Source of the DNA: Sphingopyxis sp. MSC1_008
GTDB lineage: Bacteria; Pseudomonadota; Alphaproteobacteria; Sphingomonadales; Sphingomonadaceae
NCBI RefSeq assembly: GCF_023197165.1
Contig: NZ_JALPRD010000003.1
Location: forward strand, 372,001 to 436,000
Length of the DNA stretch: 64,000 bases
Direction of reading: 5' to 3'
The notes under the pieces: generated by a model
What the model was told of the DNA's origin: nothing
Database searches by the model: none
Seen by the model: the letters and a program-made list of their open reading frames with translations, nothing else
Made by a program: the position numbers and the translations under genes
Shown here: piece by piece, positions 34,188 through 43,524 of the stretch
How the letters are laid out: every line of letters starts with the position of its first letter
How positions within the stretch are numbered: position 1 is the stretch's first letter

Positions 34188-36125
34188 ATGCGTCATCTCG
34201 CCGTTCTGGCCGCCCTTGCCTTGCCCGTTGCGCCCGCTCTTGCGGCCGGGGGAGAGGCGCCGGCGGCTGAGCCGAAGCCCGCGGCACTCGTCGCCGATGG
34301 TGTGCCCGAAGTGCCCGCGGCGCTGGCGGCGGCGACCCGGCCCTATCTCGAATATCGCACCGCGGCTTTCGTCGGCTGGAACCCCGCCGACCGGTCGATG
34401 CTTGTCGCGACGCGTTTCGGTAACACGGCGCAGCTTCACCGCATCGCGCGGCCGCTCGGCGCGCGCGAGCAGTTGACCTTCGAGGCCGAACCGGTTTCGC
34501 ACGGTGGCTGGGCGCCCGGGACCGGCGATGTGATGCTGATCGAAAAGGACATCGGCGGCAGCGAATTTTATCAAATTTTCGCGATGAAGGATGGCCGGCT
34601 GACGATGCTGACCGACGGCAAGAGCCGCAATTCGCTCGATGCGTGGAGTAAGGACGGCAGCCTCGTCGCTTTCACTTCCACCCGCCGCAACGGCCGCGAC
34701 AATGATATCTATGTCATGAACCCGCGCGACCCCGCATCGGCGCGACTGGCCGGGCAGGTCGACAGCAACGGCTGGTCGGTCGCAGGTTTCGCGCCCGACA
34801 AGAGCTGGGCGCTCGTCCAGCGCTCGGCGTCGGTCGAAAAGACCGACCTGTTTCGTCTCGACCTTGCGAGCGGAAAGATGACGCCGGTCGGCAATCACGC
34901 AAAGAAGATCGCGTTCAGCGGCGCCTCCTTCGCGCCCGATGGCACGATCTGGGTGGCGAACGACGCCGGCAGCGACGTGCAGCGCCTCGGCACGCTCGAT
35001 CCCGCAACCGGCGCGTTCACGCCGCGCGGCCCGGCGGAAAAATGGGATGTCGAGGCATTCGACATCTCGGGCGACGGGAGATTCATCGCTTATGCGGTCA
35101 ACGAGGCGGGCGTGAGCCGGCTGCGCCTGCTCGACGTCGCGAGCGGACGGGCGCGCACGGTCGACGCGCTGCCCGCGGGCGTCATCGGGCATATCGACAT
35201 CGCGCCGTGGGGCGCGATCGGCATCGGTTTCACGTCGGCGCGCAGCGCGGCGGATGCCTATAGTATCGACCCCGAAACGCTCGCGGTGACGCGCTGGACG
35301 CAGAGCGAGACCGGCGGGCTGGATGTCGCGCGCAACATCGAACCCGAACTGGTGAGCATCAAGAGCTTCGACGGCACCGCGATGTCGGGCTTTCTCTATC
35401 GCCCCGATCCCGCAAAGTTTCCGGGCAAACGGCCGCTGATCATGCATGTTCACGGCGGGCCCGAAAGCCAGTGGCGCCCCGAATATCTCGGCAGCACCAA
35501 CTATATCGTCAATGAGCTGGGGGTCGCCTATTTCTATCCGAACGTCCGCGGCTCGACCGGTTATGGCAAGCGCTTCGTCGGGCTCGACAACGGGCCGTTC
35601 AAGCGTGAGGACAGCGTCAAGGACATGGGGGTGTTCCTCGACGTTCTCGCAAAGGACGCGCGGCTCGACGCGTCGCGCTTCGGCCTGACCGGGCGCAGCT
35701 ATGGCGGCTATATGTGCTACGCTGCCGCGACGCACTTCGCCGATAAGCTGCGCGCGAACCTCTGCGTCGTCGCCATCTCCGACTTCGTGACCTTCCTCGA
35801 GAATACGCAGGAATATCGCCGCGATTTGCGCCGCGTCGAATATGGCGACGAGCGCGATCCCGCGCAGCGCCGGAAGCTGACGGAAATCTCGCCGCTCACG
35901 CGCGTCGCCGACATCCGCAAGCCGTTGTTTGTCGTCACCGGCGCCAACGACCCGCGCGTGCCCGCGTCCGAAGCGGATCAGGTCGTGGCCGCGGTGCGCA
36001 AGGGCGGCGGCACCGCCTGGCACCTGGTGGCGACGAACGAGGGGCATCAGTGGGGCAAGAAGGAGAATGTGGACTACACATTCTGGTCTTCGCTGCTCTT
36101 CTGGCAGACATATCTGCTGAACTGA
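34188..36125 (+). CDS. secreted S9 family peptidase (dipeptidyl/acylaminoacyl type)
   Basis: The 645-residue preprotein has a signal peptide ending at PALAAGG, a WD-like propeller (PD40-type repeats such as DAWSKDGSLVAFTSTRRNGR) and a C-terminal hydrolase domain. The nucleophile is in TGRSYGGYMCY, Asp in TGANDPRVP and His in ATNEGHQWG. HGGPESQWRPEY is typical of S9C. It should trim peptides in the periplasm. It is distinct from the S9A enzyme at 21534 and stands alone. Confidence 0.93.
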   Translation: MRHLAVLAALALPVAPALAAGGEAPAAEPKPAALVADGVPEVPAALAAATRPYLEYRTAAFVGWNPADRSMLVATRFGNTAQLHRIARPLGAREQLTFEAEPVSHGGWAPGTGDVMLIEKDIGGSEFYQIFAMKDGRLTMLTDGKSRNSLDAWSKDGSLVAFTSTRRNGRDNDIYVMNPRDPASARLAGQVDSNGWSVAGFAPDKSWALVQRSASVEKTDLFRLDLASGKMTPVGNHAKKIAFSGASFAPDGTIWVANDAGSDVQRLGTLDPATGAFTPRGPAEKWDVEAFDISGDGRFIAYAVNEAGVSRLRLLDVASGRARTVDALPAGVIGHIDIAPWGAIGIGFTSARSAADAYSIDPETLAVTRWTQSETGGLDVARNIEPELVSIKSFDGTAMSGFLYRPDPAKFPGKRPLIMHVHGGPESQWRPEYLGSTNYIVNELGVAYFYPNVRGSTGYGKRFVGLDNGPFKREDSVKDMGVFLDVLAKDARLDASRFGLTGRSYGGYMCYAAATHFADKLRANLCVVAISDFVTFLENTQEYRRDLRRVEYGDERDPAQRRKLTEISPLTRVADIRKPLFVVTGANDPRVPASEADQVVAAVRKGGGTAWHLVATNEGHQWGKKENVDYTFWSSLLFWQTYLLN

Positions 36126-36179
36126 CGGCGGGTGTCACCCCGGCGAATGCCGGGCGCGACCGCTCGCCGGAATGCTGGC

Positions 36180-36785
36180 TCAGTTCTTCGGTGGGGTCGG
36201 CAGCGGCTGTGCGTCGGCCTCGTCGGGGGCGGTCGGCGCGGGGGCCTGGCCGCTCGCCTGCCGCTCGAGTTCTTCGGCCGCCTTCTGCCGTTCGGCGAGC
36301 GCGCGTTCCTCGGCGACCACCGCGGCTTCCACTTCGTCCGAGGCCGCGTCGATTCCCGCGAGGCGCTTGGCGCGTTCGTCGGCGATCATCGCCTGCCAGT
36401 CGGTCTTGTCGGCGGCCTTTTGTTCGGCGCGCGCCCCCGCGAGGAGCGCCTGCGTGCAGCCGGTGAAGCCGCCGAGACCGGTCGGCGAGCAGCTGTCGGT
36501 ACCAAAGCGGCCGACGCGTTCGAGCGCGACAACCTTGTTCGCCCACGCTTCGTTGCGCACGTCGAGCGGATTACCGCGCAGCATCTGGGGGACGCGATAA
36601 CGCTCGGTTTCGGGCAGGCGGTTACAGACAACGATTTCGTCGGGGCTTGACTGTTCGCACTTGTCTTCACCGTAAACGATGACCTGGTTGATCTTTTCGG
36701 CCTCGACCGTCTGCTGCTGCGCTGCGGCAGGCATGGCGGCAGCACTGCCGGCGAGGATCAGCGCGAACAGGGGGAGGCGGGTCAT
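36180..36785 (-). CDS. exported protein of unknown function
   Basis: The 201-residue preprotein has a signal peptide (MTRLPLFALILAGSAAAMPA, cleavage near AAAQQ). A conserved-looking core follows, with Cys pairs in VIVYGEDKCEQSSPDEIVVC, and then a long alpha-helical, acidic Ala/Glu-rich tail ending in a Pro-rich stretch. No domain is recognised. The core pattern suggests a periplasmic protein. It is transcribed toward coq7 but separated by its own 395-bp reading direction and gap, so no operon is clear. Confidence 0.7.
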   Translation of the reverse strand: MTRLPLFALILAGSAAAMPAAAQQQTVEAEKINQVIVYGEDKCEQSSPDEIVVCNRLPETERYRVPQMLRGNPLDVRNEAWANKVVALERVGRFGTDSCSPTGLGGFTGCTQALLAGARAEQKAADKTDWQAMIADERAKRLAGIDAASDEVEAAVVAEERALAERQKAAEELERQASGQAPAPTAPDEADAQPLPTPPKN

Positions 36786-36864
36786 CTCGATCTTCCTTTG
36801 TCGTTTCAGGCGGCATGGCAGCCACTATCTGCATCCGCCGTGAACGGCGCCGGCGGTTATTCTA

Positions 36865-37392
36865 TCAGATACGTTTCGACAGCGCGATGGCTGCACGGCA
36901 ACCCGCGCGGATCGCGAAGCTCAGGATCGGGTAACCGGGGGCGCTTTCGGCACCCGCCGCCAGCGCGGCTTCCTTATGCTCCAGCTCCTCGGCGCGGAAT
37001 TCGTCGACCGCGGCGCTGAGTTCGGGATCGCTGTCGCCCAGTTCGCCAAGCTGGTGCTGGTAATGACGATCGATCTCGGTCTCGACCGCGGCGGTACAGG
37101 CCATCGCGGCGCGCGGGCCCATCGCGGCGGTCACGGCGCCCAGCGCGAAGCCCGCGACGTTCCAGACGGGCTGGAGCGCGGTCGGGCGCACGCCGCGTTT
37201 GGCGATCATGGCGTCGAAGAATTTGCGGTGGCGCTCTTCCTGCTCGGCCATATGCGCTATCTCGCGCGCCATCGGGTGGCGGTCGCCCATCACCGCGAGC
37301 TGGCCGGCATAGATGCGCGTCGCGCCATATTCGCCCGCCTGGTCGACGCGGATCATCGATGCGGTGCGTTTGCCAGTCTTGTTTTGCGTCAT
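36865..37392 (-). CDS. coq7: demethoxyubiquinone hydroxylase Coq7
   Basis: The 175-residue diiron protein hydroxylates demethoxyubiquinone in the penultimate part of ubiquinone synthesis. Iron ligands are in IRVDQAGEYGATRIYAGQL, HMAEQEERHRKFF and the late FRAEELEHKEAAL, with paired ExxH motifs. ATG at 37392 gives MTQNKTGKRTASMIRVDQAG. It overlaps dsbB by four bases, so the two are coupled. Confidence 0.96.
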   Translation of the reverse strand: MTQNKTGKRTASMIRVDQAGEYGATRIYAGQLAVMGDRHPMAREIAHMAEQEERHRKFFDAMIAKRGVRPTALQPVWNVAGFALGAVTAAMGPRAAMACTAAVETEIDRHYQHQLGELGDSDPELSAAVDEFRAEELEHKEAALAAGAESAPGYPILSFAIRAGCRAAIALSKRI

Positions 37393-37871
37393 GCTGCGAA
37401 TGTGGTCTTCCGGCGCAGCAAGGTCAAGACGACCGCCGCCGCGCAAGCCGAGAAGATCGCGTTGAACCCCGCCAGCGAGATGCCCAGCAGCGTCCACTGC
37501 GCGGTGTCGCAGCGGATCAGCGGCGCGTTCATGATCGAATCGAGCGACACGGGACCAGCAGCGCCCGTCGCGCAGGTCGTGACGCCTTCCCAGAAGCCAT
37601 ATTCGACCCCGGCGTGAAAGATGCCGATCACGCCGCTCACCGCAATCGCGACGGCGGCGAGCAGGGTGAGCGCGCGCATCGCCTTGTCATTGCCGCGGAG
37701 CAACAGCGCGAGCAACGCCAGCACGATCGCCGCCTGATGCGGCCAGCGCTGCCAGTAACACATTTCGCACGGGTGGAGGCCAAAGCCATATTGCGACACG
37801 AGCGCGCCGCCATAGAGCAGCAGCGGCGCGAGGAACGCGACGACGGGCGCGGAAAGCCGCGAGTTCAGCAT
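37389..37871 (-). CDS. dsbB: disulfide bond formation protein DsbB
   Basis: The 160-residue membrane protein has four membrane segments, the quinone-linked CEMC pair at Cys35/Cys38 in GLHPCEMCYWQRWPH and the second periplasmic pair in TTCATG and LIRCDTA. It reoxidises DsbA and passes electrons to ubiquinone. That it is immediately upstream of coq7 with ATGA overlap links quinone production and disulfide formation. It follows the ctpA-type gene by 12 bp on the same strand. Confidence 0.94.
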   Translation of the reverse strand: MLNSRLSAPVVAFLAPLLLYGGALVSQYGFGLHPCEMCYWQRWPHQAAIVLALLALLLRGNDKAMRALTLLAAVAIAVSGVIGIFHAGVEYGFWEGVTTCATGAAGPVSLDSIMNAPLIRCDTAQWTLLGISLAGFNAIFSACAAAVVLTLLRRKTTFAA

Positions 37872-37883
37872 GCCCCGCGCCCC

Positions 37884-39296
37884 TTAGTTGCGCGCGGTCG
37901 GCTTGGCGGGCTTGACCGGCGGCTTGCCGCTCTGCGCCATGCGCGGCACGACCGGACCGATGCGGCCGATCGTCTGCAGCGCATAGTGGAGCTGGAAGTC
38001 CTCGATGCCCTTGGCCTTCAGGTCGGCGGCGGTCGCGGTGAAGCGCGGATCGACCTTTTCGTCCTTTTCGAGCAGGCCGTTGTCGACCTTCTTCTCGTTG
38101 ATCAGGTGGCGGCGCAGGTCGCTTTCGCGGAACTTCGGCCGCGATGCATAATCGGGATCCGAAATCTGCGGCACGCGAATATCGGGCTCGATCCCGCCTT
38201 CCTGCACGCTGCGGCCCGACGGCGTATAGTAACGCGCGGTGGTCAGGCGGAGCGCGGTGGTGTCGGTCAGCGGCAGCACGGTCTGCACCGATCCCTTGCC
38301 GAAGCTGCGCTCGCCCATCACGACCGCACGGTGCTGATCCTGAAGTGCGCCCGCGACGATTTCGGAGGCCGAGGCCGATCCCGAGTCGATCAGCACGACG
38401 ACCGGCGCGCCGCCCGCCAAATCGCCGGGTTCGGCGAAATAGCGTTCGATATCGCCCTTTTTGCGGCCGCGCTGCGAAACGATCTCGCCGCGTTCGAGGA
38501 ACAGGTCGCTGATCCCGACGGCTTCGTCGAGCAGCCCGCCCGGGTTCGAGCGAAGGTCGAGGATCCAGCCGCGCGGTTTCTTGCCGAGCGATTTTTCGAC
38601 CGCCATCATCGCGGCCTTGAGGTCGGTCGTCGCGTCGGCCGAGAAGCTGGTGACGGTGAGCACGCCGACATCGCCGCTGACTTCCCACTTCACGGGCTTC
38701 AGGTCGATGATCTCGCGCGTCAGCGTCATTTCGATCGGCTTGTCCTGGCCTTCGCGGACGACGGTGATCCCGATCTCGGTGCCCGGACGCCCGCGCATCT
38801 GTTCGACCGCCTCGTCGAGCGTCAGGCCGAAGATCAGTTCCTTGTTGATGTGGGTAATATAATCGCCCGCCTTGATCCCTGCCTTGTCGGCCGGGGTGTC
38901 GGCGGTCGGCGCGATCACCTTCACGACGCCGTCTTCCATCGTCACCGACAGGCCCAGCCCGCCATATTCACCGTCGGTCTGGGTCCTGAGGTTCGAAAAG
39001 CCGCGCGCGTCGAGATAGCCCGAATGCGGGTCGAGGCTGGCGAGCATGCCGTTGATCGCGCCTTCGATCAGTTTCGAATCATCGACCGGTTCGACATAGT
39101 TGGATTTCACTTCGAGATAGACGTCCATGAAGCGCGCAATTTCTTCCTGCGTCTTCGAATCGACGGTCGCCATCGCGCCGGTCGCCAGCGGAACGAGCGC
39201 CAGCGTCGAGAGCGCGGCAGCGCCCTGCCACAAGGCGAAGCGGCGCCTTGGAGACGAGGAAGGTCCGGACACGGCGGTCTTGGTCGATTCGGTCAT
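37884..39296 (-). CDS. ctpA: S41 carboxyl-terminal processing protease
   Basis: The 470-residue protein has an N-terminal membrane/signal segment (LWQGAAALSTLALVPLATGA), a PDZ domain (GGLGLSVTMEDGVVKVIAPT, AGIKAGDYITHINKE) and the S41 Ser-Lys dyad in VVLIDSGSASASEIVAGAL and ERSFGKGSVQT. It degrades or processes periplasmic and cell-wall-linked proteins. It sits just downstream of the EnvC-like gene, as in many alphaproteobacteria, consistent with control of peptidoglycan hydrolases. Confidence 0.95.
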   Translation of the reverse strand: MTESTKTAVSGPSSSPRRRFALWQGAAALSTLALVPLATGAMATVDSKTQEEIARFMDVYLEVKSNYVEPVDDSKLIEGAINGMLASLDPHSGYLDARGFSNLRTQTDGEYGGLGLSVTMEDGVVKVIAPTADTPADKAGIKAGDYITHINKELIFGLTLDEAVEQMRGRPGTEIGITVVREGQDKPIEMTLTREIIDLKPVKWEVSGDVGVLTVTSFSADATTDLKAAMMAVEKSLGKKPRGWILDLRSNPGGLLDEAVGISDLFLERGEIVSQRGRKKGDIERYFAEPGDLAGGAPVVVLIDSGSASASEIVAGALQDQHRAVVMGERSFGKGSVQTVLPLTDTTALRLTTARYYTPSGRSVQEGGIEPDIRVPQISDPDYASRPKFRESDLRRHLINEKKVDNGLLEKDEKVDPRFTATAADLKAKGIEDFQLHYALQTIGRIGPVVPRMAQSGKPPVKPAKPTARN

Positions 39297-39431
39297 GGGC
39301 GTCTTTCAGTCACGCGAGAGTAATCCCGCCTTATAATCCCCGGCACGCCATCCTCCTACGCAAATCTGCGGGCGTCAAGCGGTGCATCTTTATGCGGCAC
39401 GCCGGTCTAAAGGGCGATTAACCGGGCGCGA

Positions 39432-40646
39432 TCAGCCGATCATCGCGACAATATCGACGGGGCGGCCGGCACGGCGAAGCTCGACCGTGATGCGGCTGTC
39501 GTCGGATCCGGCGCGGCCGATCGGTGCCCCCGAATCGAGCGTGTCGCCGACCCCGACCGACAGCGCGATCATGCCGGTGAGCAGCGACACCCAGCCGCCG
39601 CCATGGTCGATGATGACGATCTTGCCATAGCCGCGATAGTCGCCGGCGAACCCGACGCGGCCGGGGGCGGGGGCGACGACCTGCCCGCCGGGGCGTGCGG
39701 CGATGGTGACGCCGCGCGAGCGCACGCCGCTTTCGTTGACTTCACCCAGTCCGGCGACGATGCGCCCGACGACGGGCAGGCGATAGGCGCCTTGCGCAAG
39801 GTCGGCCTCGGCCGCGGCAGGCGGCGCGGCGTTCACGACGCTGCCCTCGGGATTGCGCGGGCGCGGCAACGGCCCCGCGAGCTGCGCGAGTTCGGCGCGC
39901 ACTGTGCTATCGGCTTCGAGCGAGTCCATCAGGTCGACGATGTCGCGCGCCTTTTCGCCGAGCCCCAGCGCGCGGTCGGCCTCGAGCTGCGCGCTGCTCA
40001 TCAGCTCGCGCGAACGCAGCCGCCCTTCATTCTCGAGCCGCGTGAGCGCATCGCGGCGCTGCGCGAGCTGCGTCTTGCTCGCCGAAAGCGCCTTCAGTGC
40101 CACCGCCTGCTGCTGCCGCACCGTCTGCAGCGCCCCGAGCTCGCGCCGCGCCCCGGCAGTGCGGCGCTCGATCACCGGCATCGCTGCGTCGATCACCGCG
40201 CGTGCGTGGACCATGTCGGTCAGCGATCCCGGCTGCGCGAGCACGCTGACCGGCGGCTGGCGGCTCAATTGCTGGAGCGAGGCGGCGAGTTCGAGCAAGG
40301 GTTGTTGTTGCTGCGCCAGCCGGGCGCGCTGACCGGCGAGGCGGCGGCTGACGAGTGCAACCCGGGCTTCGCCCGCGCTGATGTCGGCCTCCGCCGACTG
40401 GATGCGCGCGGCGAGCGCGGCGCTGCGTTTCTTCAGCCGGTCGGCCTCGCTGCTCGCTGCTACCGCCTGTTTTTCGAGCAAGACGCTGCGCGCCATCGCC
40501 GCCGCCGACTGCTGCTTGGCATCGATCAGCTGCATGCGCTCGCGCGCTGCGATCGCCTGTGGGTCGAAGATGTCGGCCGGCGCCAGTGCGAGCGCCGCGC
40601 CGCCGAAAACGGCGGTGGCCGCAAGAGCGGTAAGCGCGCGCCTCAC
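39432..40646 (-). CDS. EnvC-like murein hydrolase activator (LytM/M23)
   Basis: The 404-residue protein has a short N-terminal export signal (RRALTALAATAVFGGAALAL), long coiled coils (residues about 40-260, Gln/Arg/Ala-rich) and a C-terminal LytM domain. In the degenerate metallo site (GVTIAARPGGQVVAPAPGRV, YGKIVIIDHGGGWVSLL), His is only partly kept, fitting an amidase activator rather than an enzyme. The GTG at 40646 overlaps the rlmH stop by four bases. It is likely to act at the division site. Confidence 0.9.
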   Translation of the reverse strand: MRRALTALAATAVFGGAALALAPADIFDPQAIAARERMQLIDAKQQSAAAMARSVLLEKQAVAASSEADRLKKRSAALAARIQSAEADISAGEARVALVSRRLAGQRARLAQQQQPLLELAASLQQLSRQPPVSVLAQPGSLTDMVHARAVIDAAMPVIERRTAGARRELGALQTVRQQQAVALKALSASKTQLAQRRDALTRLENEGRLRSRELMSSAQLEADRALGLGEKARDIVDLMDSLEADSTVRAELAQLAGPLPRPRNPEGSVVNAAPPAAAEADLAQGAYRLPVVGRIVAGLGEVNESGVRSRGVTIAARPGGQVVAPAPGRVGFAGDYRGYGKIVIIDHGGGWVSLLTGMIALSVGVGDTLDSGAPIGRAGSDDSRITVELRRAGRPVDIVAMIG

Positions 40647-41071
40647 TGGCGGCCCTCGCGGTGATAGGGGTGGTTCGCGACGATGCTGGTCGCGCGCCAC
40701 AATTGCTCGGCGAGCATCGCGCGCGCCATCAGATGCGGCCAGGTCGCGCGGCCGAACGCGATGACCTTGTCGGCCCCCTCGCGCTCCTCGGGGGTGAAGC
40801 CGTCGGCGCCGCCGAGGCAGAAGCGTGCCTCGCGCACCCCGCCGTCGCGCCATTTTTCGAGCAATTTGGCAAATTCGAGCGACGACATCTGGTCGCCGCC
40901 CTCGTCGAGCAAGATGGTGCGGCTGTTGTCGGTGGCGGCGGGCATACGGCCGCCCGTGTCCGGAAGTTCGGAAATCTTCTGCGCCCACGTCACGCGCTTC
41001 ATATAACGCTCGACCAACTCGGCCTCGGGCCCGCGCCCGATGCGCCCGCGCGCGATGATGTGCAGCAACAT
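40643..41071 (-). CDS. rlmH: 23S rRNA (pseudouridine1915-N3)-methyltransferase RlmH
   Basis: The 142-residue SPOUT methyltransferase shows LLHIIARGRIGRGPEAELVE, the SAM-binding FCLGGADGFTPEEREGADKV and the C-terminal EQLWRATSIVANHPYHREG knot. It methylates Psi1915 in helix 69. It is followed by the EnvC-like gene with GTGA overlap and preceded by rsfS, the usual alphaproteobacterial order. Confidence 0.97.
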   Translation of the reverse strand: MLLHIIARGRIGRGPEAELVERYMKRVTWAQKISELPDTGGRMPAATDNSRTILLDEGGDQMSSLEFAKLLEKWRDGGVREARFCLGGADGFTPEEREGADKVIAFGRATWPHLMARAMLAEQLWRATSIVANHPYHREGRQ

Positions 41072-41104
41072 GAGCGTCCGCCTAGCCGGTAGGCGGGGCG
41101 GACG

Positions 41105-41503
41105 TCAATTTGCCGCGGTAACCGGCGGCGCGTCGCCGAACGACCACATGCGCTCGAGATTGTAGAAGCTACGCACCTCGGGACGGAATAGGTGGACGAT
41201 GACGTCGCCCGCATCGAGCAGCACCCAATCGGCATTGGGCAGTCCCTCGACGCGAACCTGGCGGCCCGCTTCCTGCTTGATCCGCTGTGCCAGTTTCTCG
41301 GCGATCGCCGAGACATGGCGCGTCGACCGGCCGCTCGCAATCACCATATGATCGGCGATGCTGCTTTTGCCGGCAAGCGGGATGGAAATGGTTTCCTGGG
41401 CCTGATCCTCGTCCAGTTGGTGGAGGATCAGCGCGTGGAGCGTGTCCACGTTATCGTTGGCGGATGCGGCGCCGGTGGCGGCATCCTGGGTGGCGGAGAT
41501 CAA
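41105..41503 (-). CDS. rsfS: ribosome silencing factor RsfS
   Basis: The 132-residue protein contains the RsfS core AGKSSIADHMVIASGRSTRH, VEGLPNADWVLLDAGDVIVH and LFRPEVRSFYNLERMW. It binds uL14 and blocks subunit joining in starvation. Its ATG at 41503 overlaps the nadD stop by four bases, and rlmH starts 33 bp downstream. Confidence 0.96.
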   Translation of the reverse strand: MISATQDAATGAASANDNVDTLHALILHQLDEDQAQETISIPLAGKSSIADHMVIASGRSTRHVSAIAEKLAQRIKQEAGRQVRVEGLPNADWVLLDAGDVIVHLFRPEVRSFYNLERMWSFGDAPPVTAAN

Positions 41504-42195
41504 ATGCGTCCTTTCCTAGTCGGGTCCACAAGGCGCGAACGGGTCAGCGGGTCGCGCAAGGCGCGGCCTTCATAGCGTTCGAACCAGCGGGGGTTGGCCT
41601 GCCGTATCGCAGTTGCGGATCGCACATCGGGCGAAAATCGCAGGAACACGAGGGCGGGCGGTCTCCAGTCCGTCCAATGCAATTTCTGGTCCACGGGCCG
41701 GACGAAGCGCCGAAGCCAACCCATCGCACGCCTTGCATGGGCGCGGTCATTATAGCCCGGACGCGCGATAACCGCAATCGGCATGAGTCGGGCAATCCCC
41801 CGCCAGTCGCGCCATTGGGGCAGTTGGGCCAGATTATCGGCCCCCATGATCCAGATGAACTGGCGGTTCGGATAACGCCGGACGAGCTTTTTGAGCGTGT
41901 CGATCGTGTATCGGGTGCCCAGTTCGGCCTCGATCGCGGTCGCGCGAATCGGCGAGCGTCGCGCCATCCGTTGCGCCGAGCCGAGGCGCGCGGGGAGCGA
42001 AGCCATGCCCGCCTTGGGTTTCAGCGGATTGCCCGGCGACACCAGCCACCACAGCTCGTCCAGCCCGAGCGCATCGATCGCGTTCAAACTGATCGCGCGA
42101 TGCCCGCCATGCGCGGGATTGAAGCTGCCGCCGAGGAGGCCGGTGGGGATGCGGCGCGTCAGGGCCGGACCTGTCCCGTACCGCGTACCAGCCAT
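41500..42195 (-). CDS. nadD: nicotinate-nucleotide adenylyltransferase
   Basis: The 231-residue nucleotidyltransferase has GLLGGSFNPAHGGHRAISLN, the Rossmann HxGH motif in the form HGGH, and the C-terminal SPDVRSATAIR motif. It makes deamido-NAD from nicotinate mononucleotide. Its start at 42195 overlaps the end of proA by 37 bp on the same strand, and it overlaps rsfS by four bases. An internal start would remove conserved residues, so the overlap seems real. Confidence 0.94.
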   Translation of the reverse strand: MAGTRYGTGPALTRRIPTGLLGGSFNPAHGGHRAISLNAIDALGLDELWWLVSPGNPLKPKAGMASLPARLGSAQRMARRSPIRATAIEAELGTRYTIDTLKKLVRRYPNRQFIWIMGADNLAQLPQWRDWRGIARLMPIAVIARPGYNDRAHARRAMGWLRRFVRPVDQKLHWTDWRPPALVFLRFSPDVRSATAIRQANPRWFERYEGRALRDPLTRSRLVDPTRKGRI

Positions 42196-43445
42196 TTGTA
42201 CGTCGTCAGACCTTCGAGCGCGACGGGGCCGCGCGCGTGGAGGCGGCCGGTGGCGATGCCGATTTCGGCGCCGAGGCCGAATTCGCCGCCGTCGGCGAAC
42301 TGCGTCGAGGCATTGTGCATCACGATCGCGCTGTCGACGCCGGTCAGGAAGCGCTCGGCCGCCGGCGCATCCTCGGTGACGATCGCGTCGGTGTGGCGGC
42401 TCGAATGCGCGTCGATATGCGCGAGCGCGCCGGCGAGGCCGTCGACCATGGCGATCGATACGATCGCGTCGAGATATTCGGTATCCCAGTCGGTTGCCGA
42501 GGCCGGATCGACGTGTGGGCTCAGCGCCGCAACGCCCTTGTCGCCGCGCACCTCGCAGCCCGCCTTGACCAGCGCGTCGATGATCGCGAGCGGCGCGGGA
42601 TAGGCGCGGTCGATCAGGATCGTCTCGGTCGCGCCGCAGACGCCGGTGCGGCGCATCTTGGCGTTGACCGCAAGCTCGACGGCTTTTGCGGGATCCGCGG
42701 CGCTGTCGATATAGAGATGGTTGATCCCGTCGAGATGCGCGAGCACGGGCACGCGCGCCTCGTCCTGCACGCGCGCGACGAGGCCCTTGCCCCCGCGCGG
42801 GATGATGATGTCGATCAGCCCCTGCGCGCGCAGCATCGCGCCGACCGCGGCGCGATGCTGTGTCGGGACAAGCTGCACCGCATCGGCGGGCAGTCCGGCC
42901 TCGACCAGCCCCGCCGCGAAGGCCGCATGGATCGCGCGGTTCGAATGCACCGCCTCGCTGCCGCCGCGCAGGATCACGGCATTGCCCGACATCAGCCCCA
43001 GCGCCGCCGCATCGGCGGTCACATTGGGGCGGCTTTCATAGATGATTCCGACGACACCGAGCGGCACGCGCACGCGGCTCAGCACCAGCCCATTGGGCCG
43101 CGTCACGCGGTCGATTTCGGCGCCCGACGGATCGGGGAGTGCCGCAACATCGTCGATCGCATCGGCGATGTTCGCGAGCCGTCCGTCGTCGAGCCGCAGC
43201 CGGTCGAGCATCGCACCCGACAGGCCGTTCTTTTGCCCCGCCGCCATATCCTCGGCATTGGCCGCAAGAATATCCGCCGCCCGAGCGCGAATCTGCGCCG
43301 CCGCCGCGACCAGTCCCGCCGCCTTGTCTGCCGTCGGCGACAGCGCGAGCGCTTTCGACGCGGCGCGCGCGCGCGCGCCCATGTCGGCGATCAGGGCGGC
43401 GGCATCGCCGGGCATCGGCGGGGCGGAGAGGGCTTCGGCGTTCAT
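42159..43445 (-). CDS. proA: gamma-glutamyl phosphate reductase
   Basis: The 428-residue aldehyde-dehydrogenase-fold enzyme converts gamma-glutamyl phosphate to glutamate semialdehyde for proline synthesis. It shows VPLGVVGIIYESRPNVTADA, IIPRGGKGLVARVQDEARVP, the Cys in RRTGVCGATETILID and the late GRLHARGPVALEGLTTYKW. ATG at 43445 gives the standard N-terminus (MNAEALSAPPMPGDAAALIA). It is the first gene of proA-nadD-rsfS-rlmH-envC-like. Confidence 0.97.
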   Translation of the reverse strand: MNAEALSAPPMPGDAAALIADMGARARAASKALALSPTADKAAGLVAAAAQIRARAADILAANAEDMAAGQKNGLSGAMLDRLRLDDGRLANIADAIDDVAALPDPSGAEIDRVTRPNGLVLSRVRVPLGVVGIIYESRPNVTADAAALGLMSGNAVILRGGSEAVHSNRAIHAAFAAGLVEAGLPADAVQLVPTQHRAAVGAMLRAQGLIDIIIPRGGKGLVARVQDEARVPVLAHLDGINHLYIDSAADPAKAVELAVNAKMRRTGVCGATETILIDRAYPAPLAIIDALVKAGCEVRGDKGVAALSPHVDPASATDWDTEYLDAIVSIAMVDGLAGALAHIDAHSSRHTDAIVTEDAPAAERFLTGVDSAIVMHNASTQFADGGEFGLGAEIGIATGRLHARGPVALEGLTTYKWLVRGTGQVRP

Positions 43446-43524
43446 GGCGCTGCCACTATCACGTTTTACGTGACCCCCGAAAGTCCCGTTGCGCGCTGCG
43501 CCGCGCGCCTTTAGGCAGGGCGCC

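Noticed and set aside
34182-36047. A 621-codon minus-strand frame
   Set aside because: It is the antisense of the S9 peptidase, which has a signal peptide and catalytic triad.
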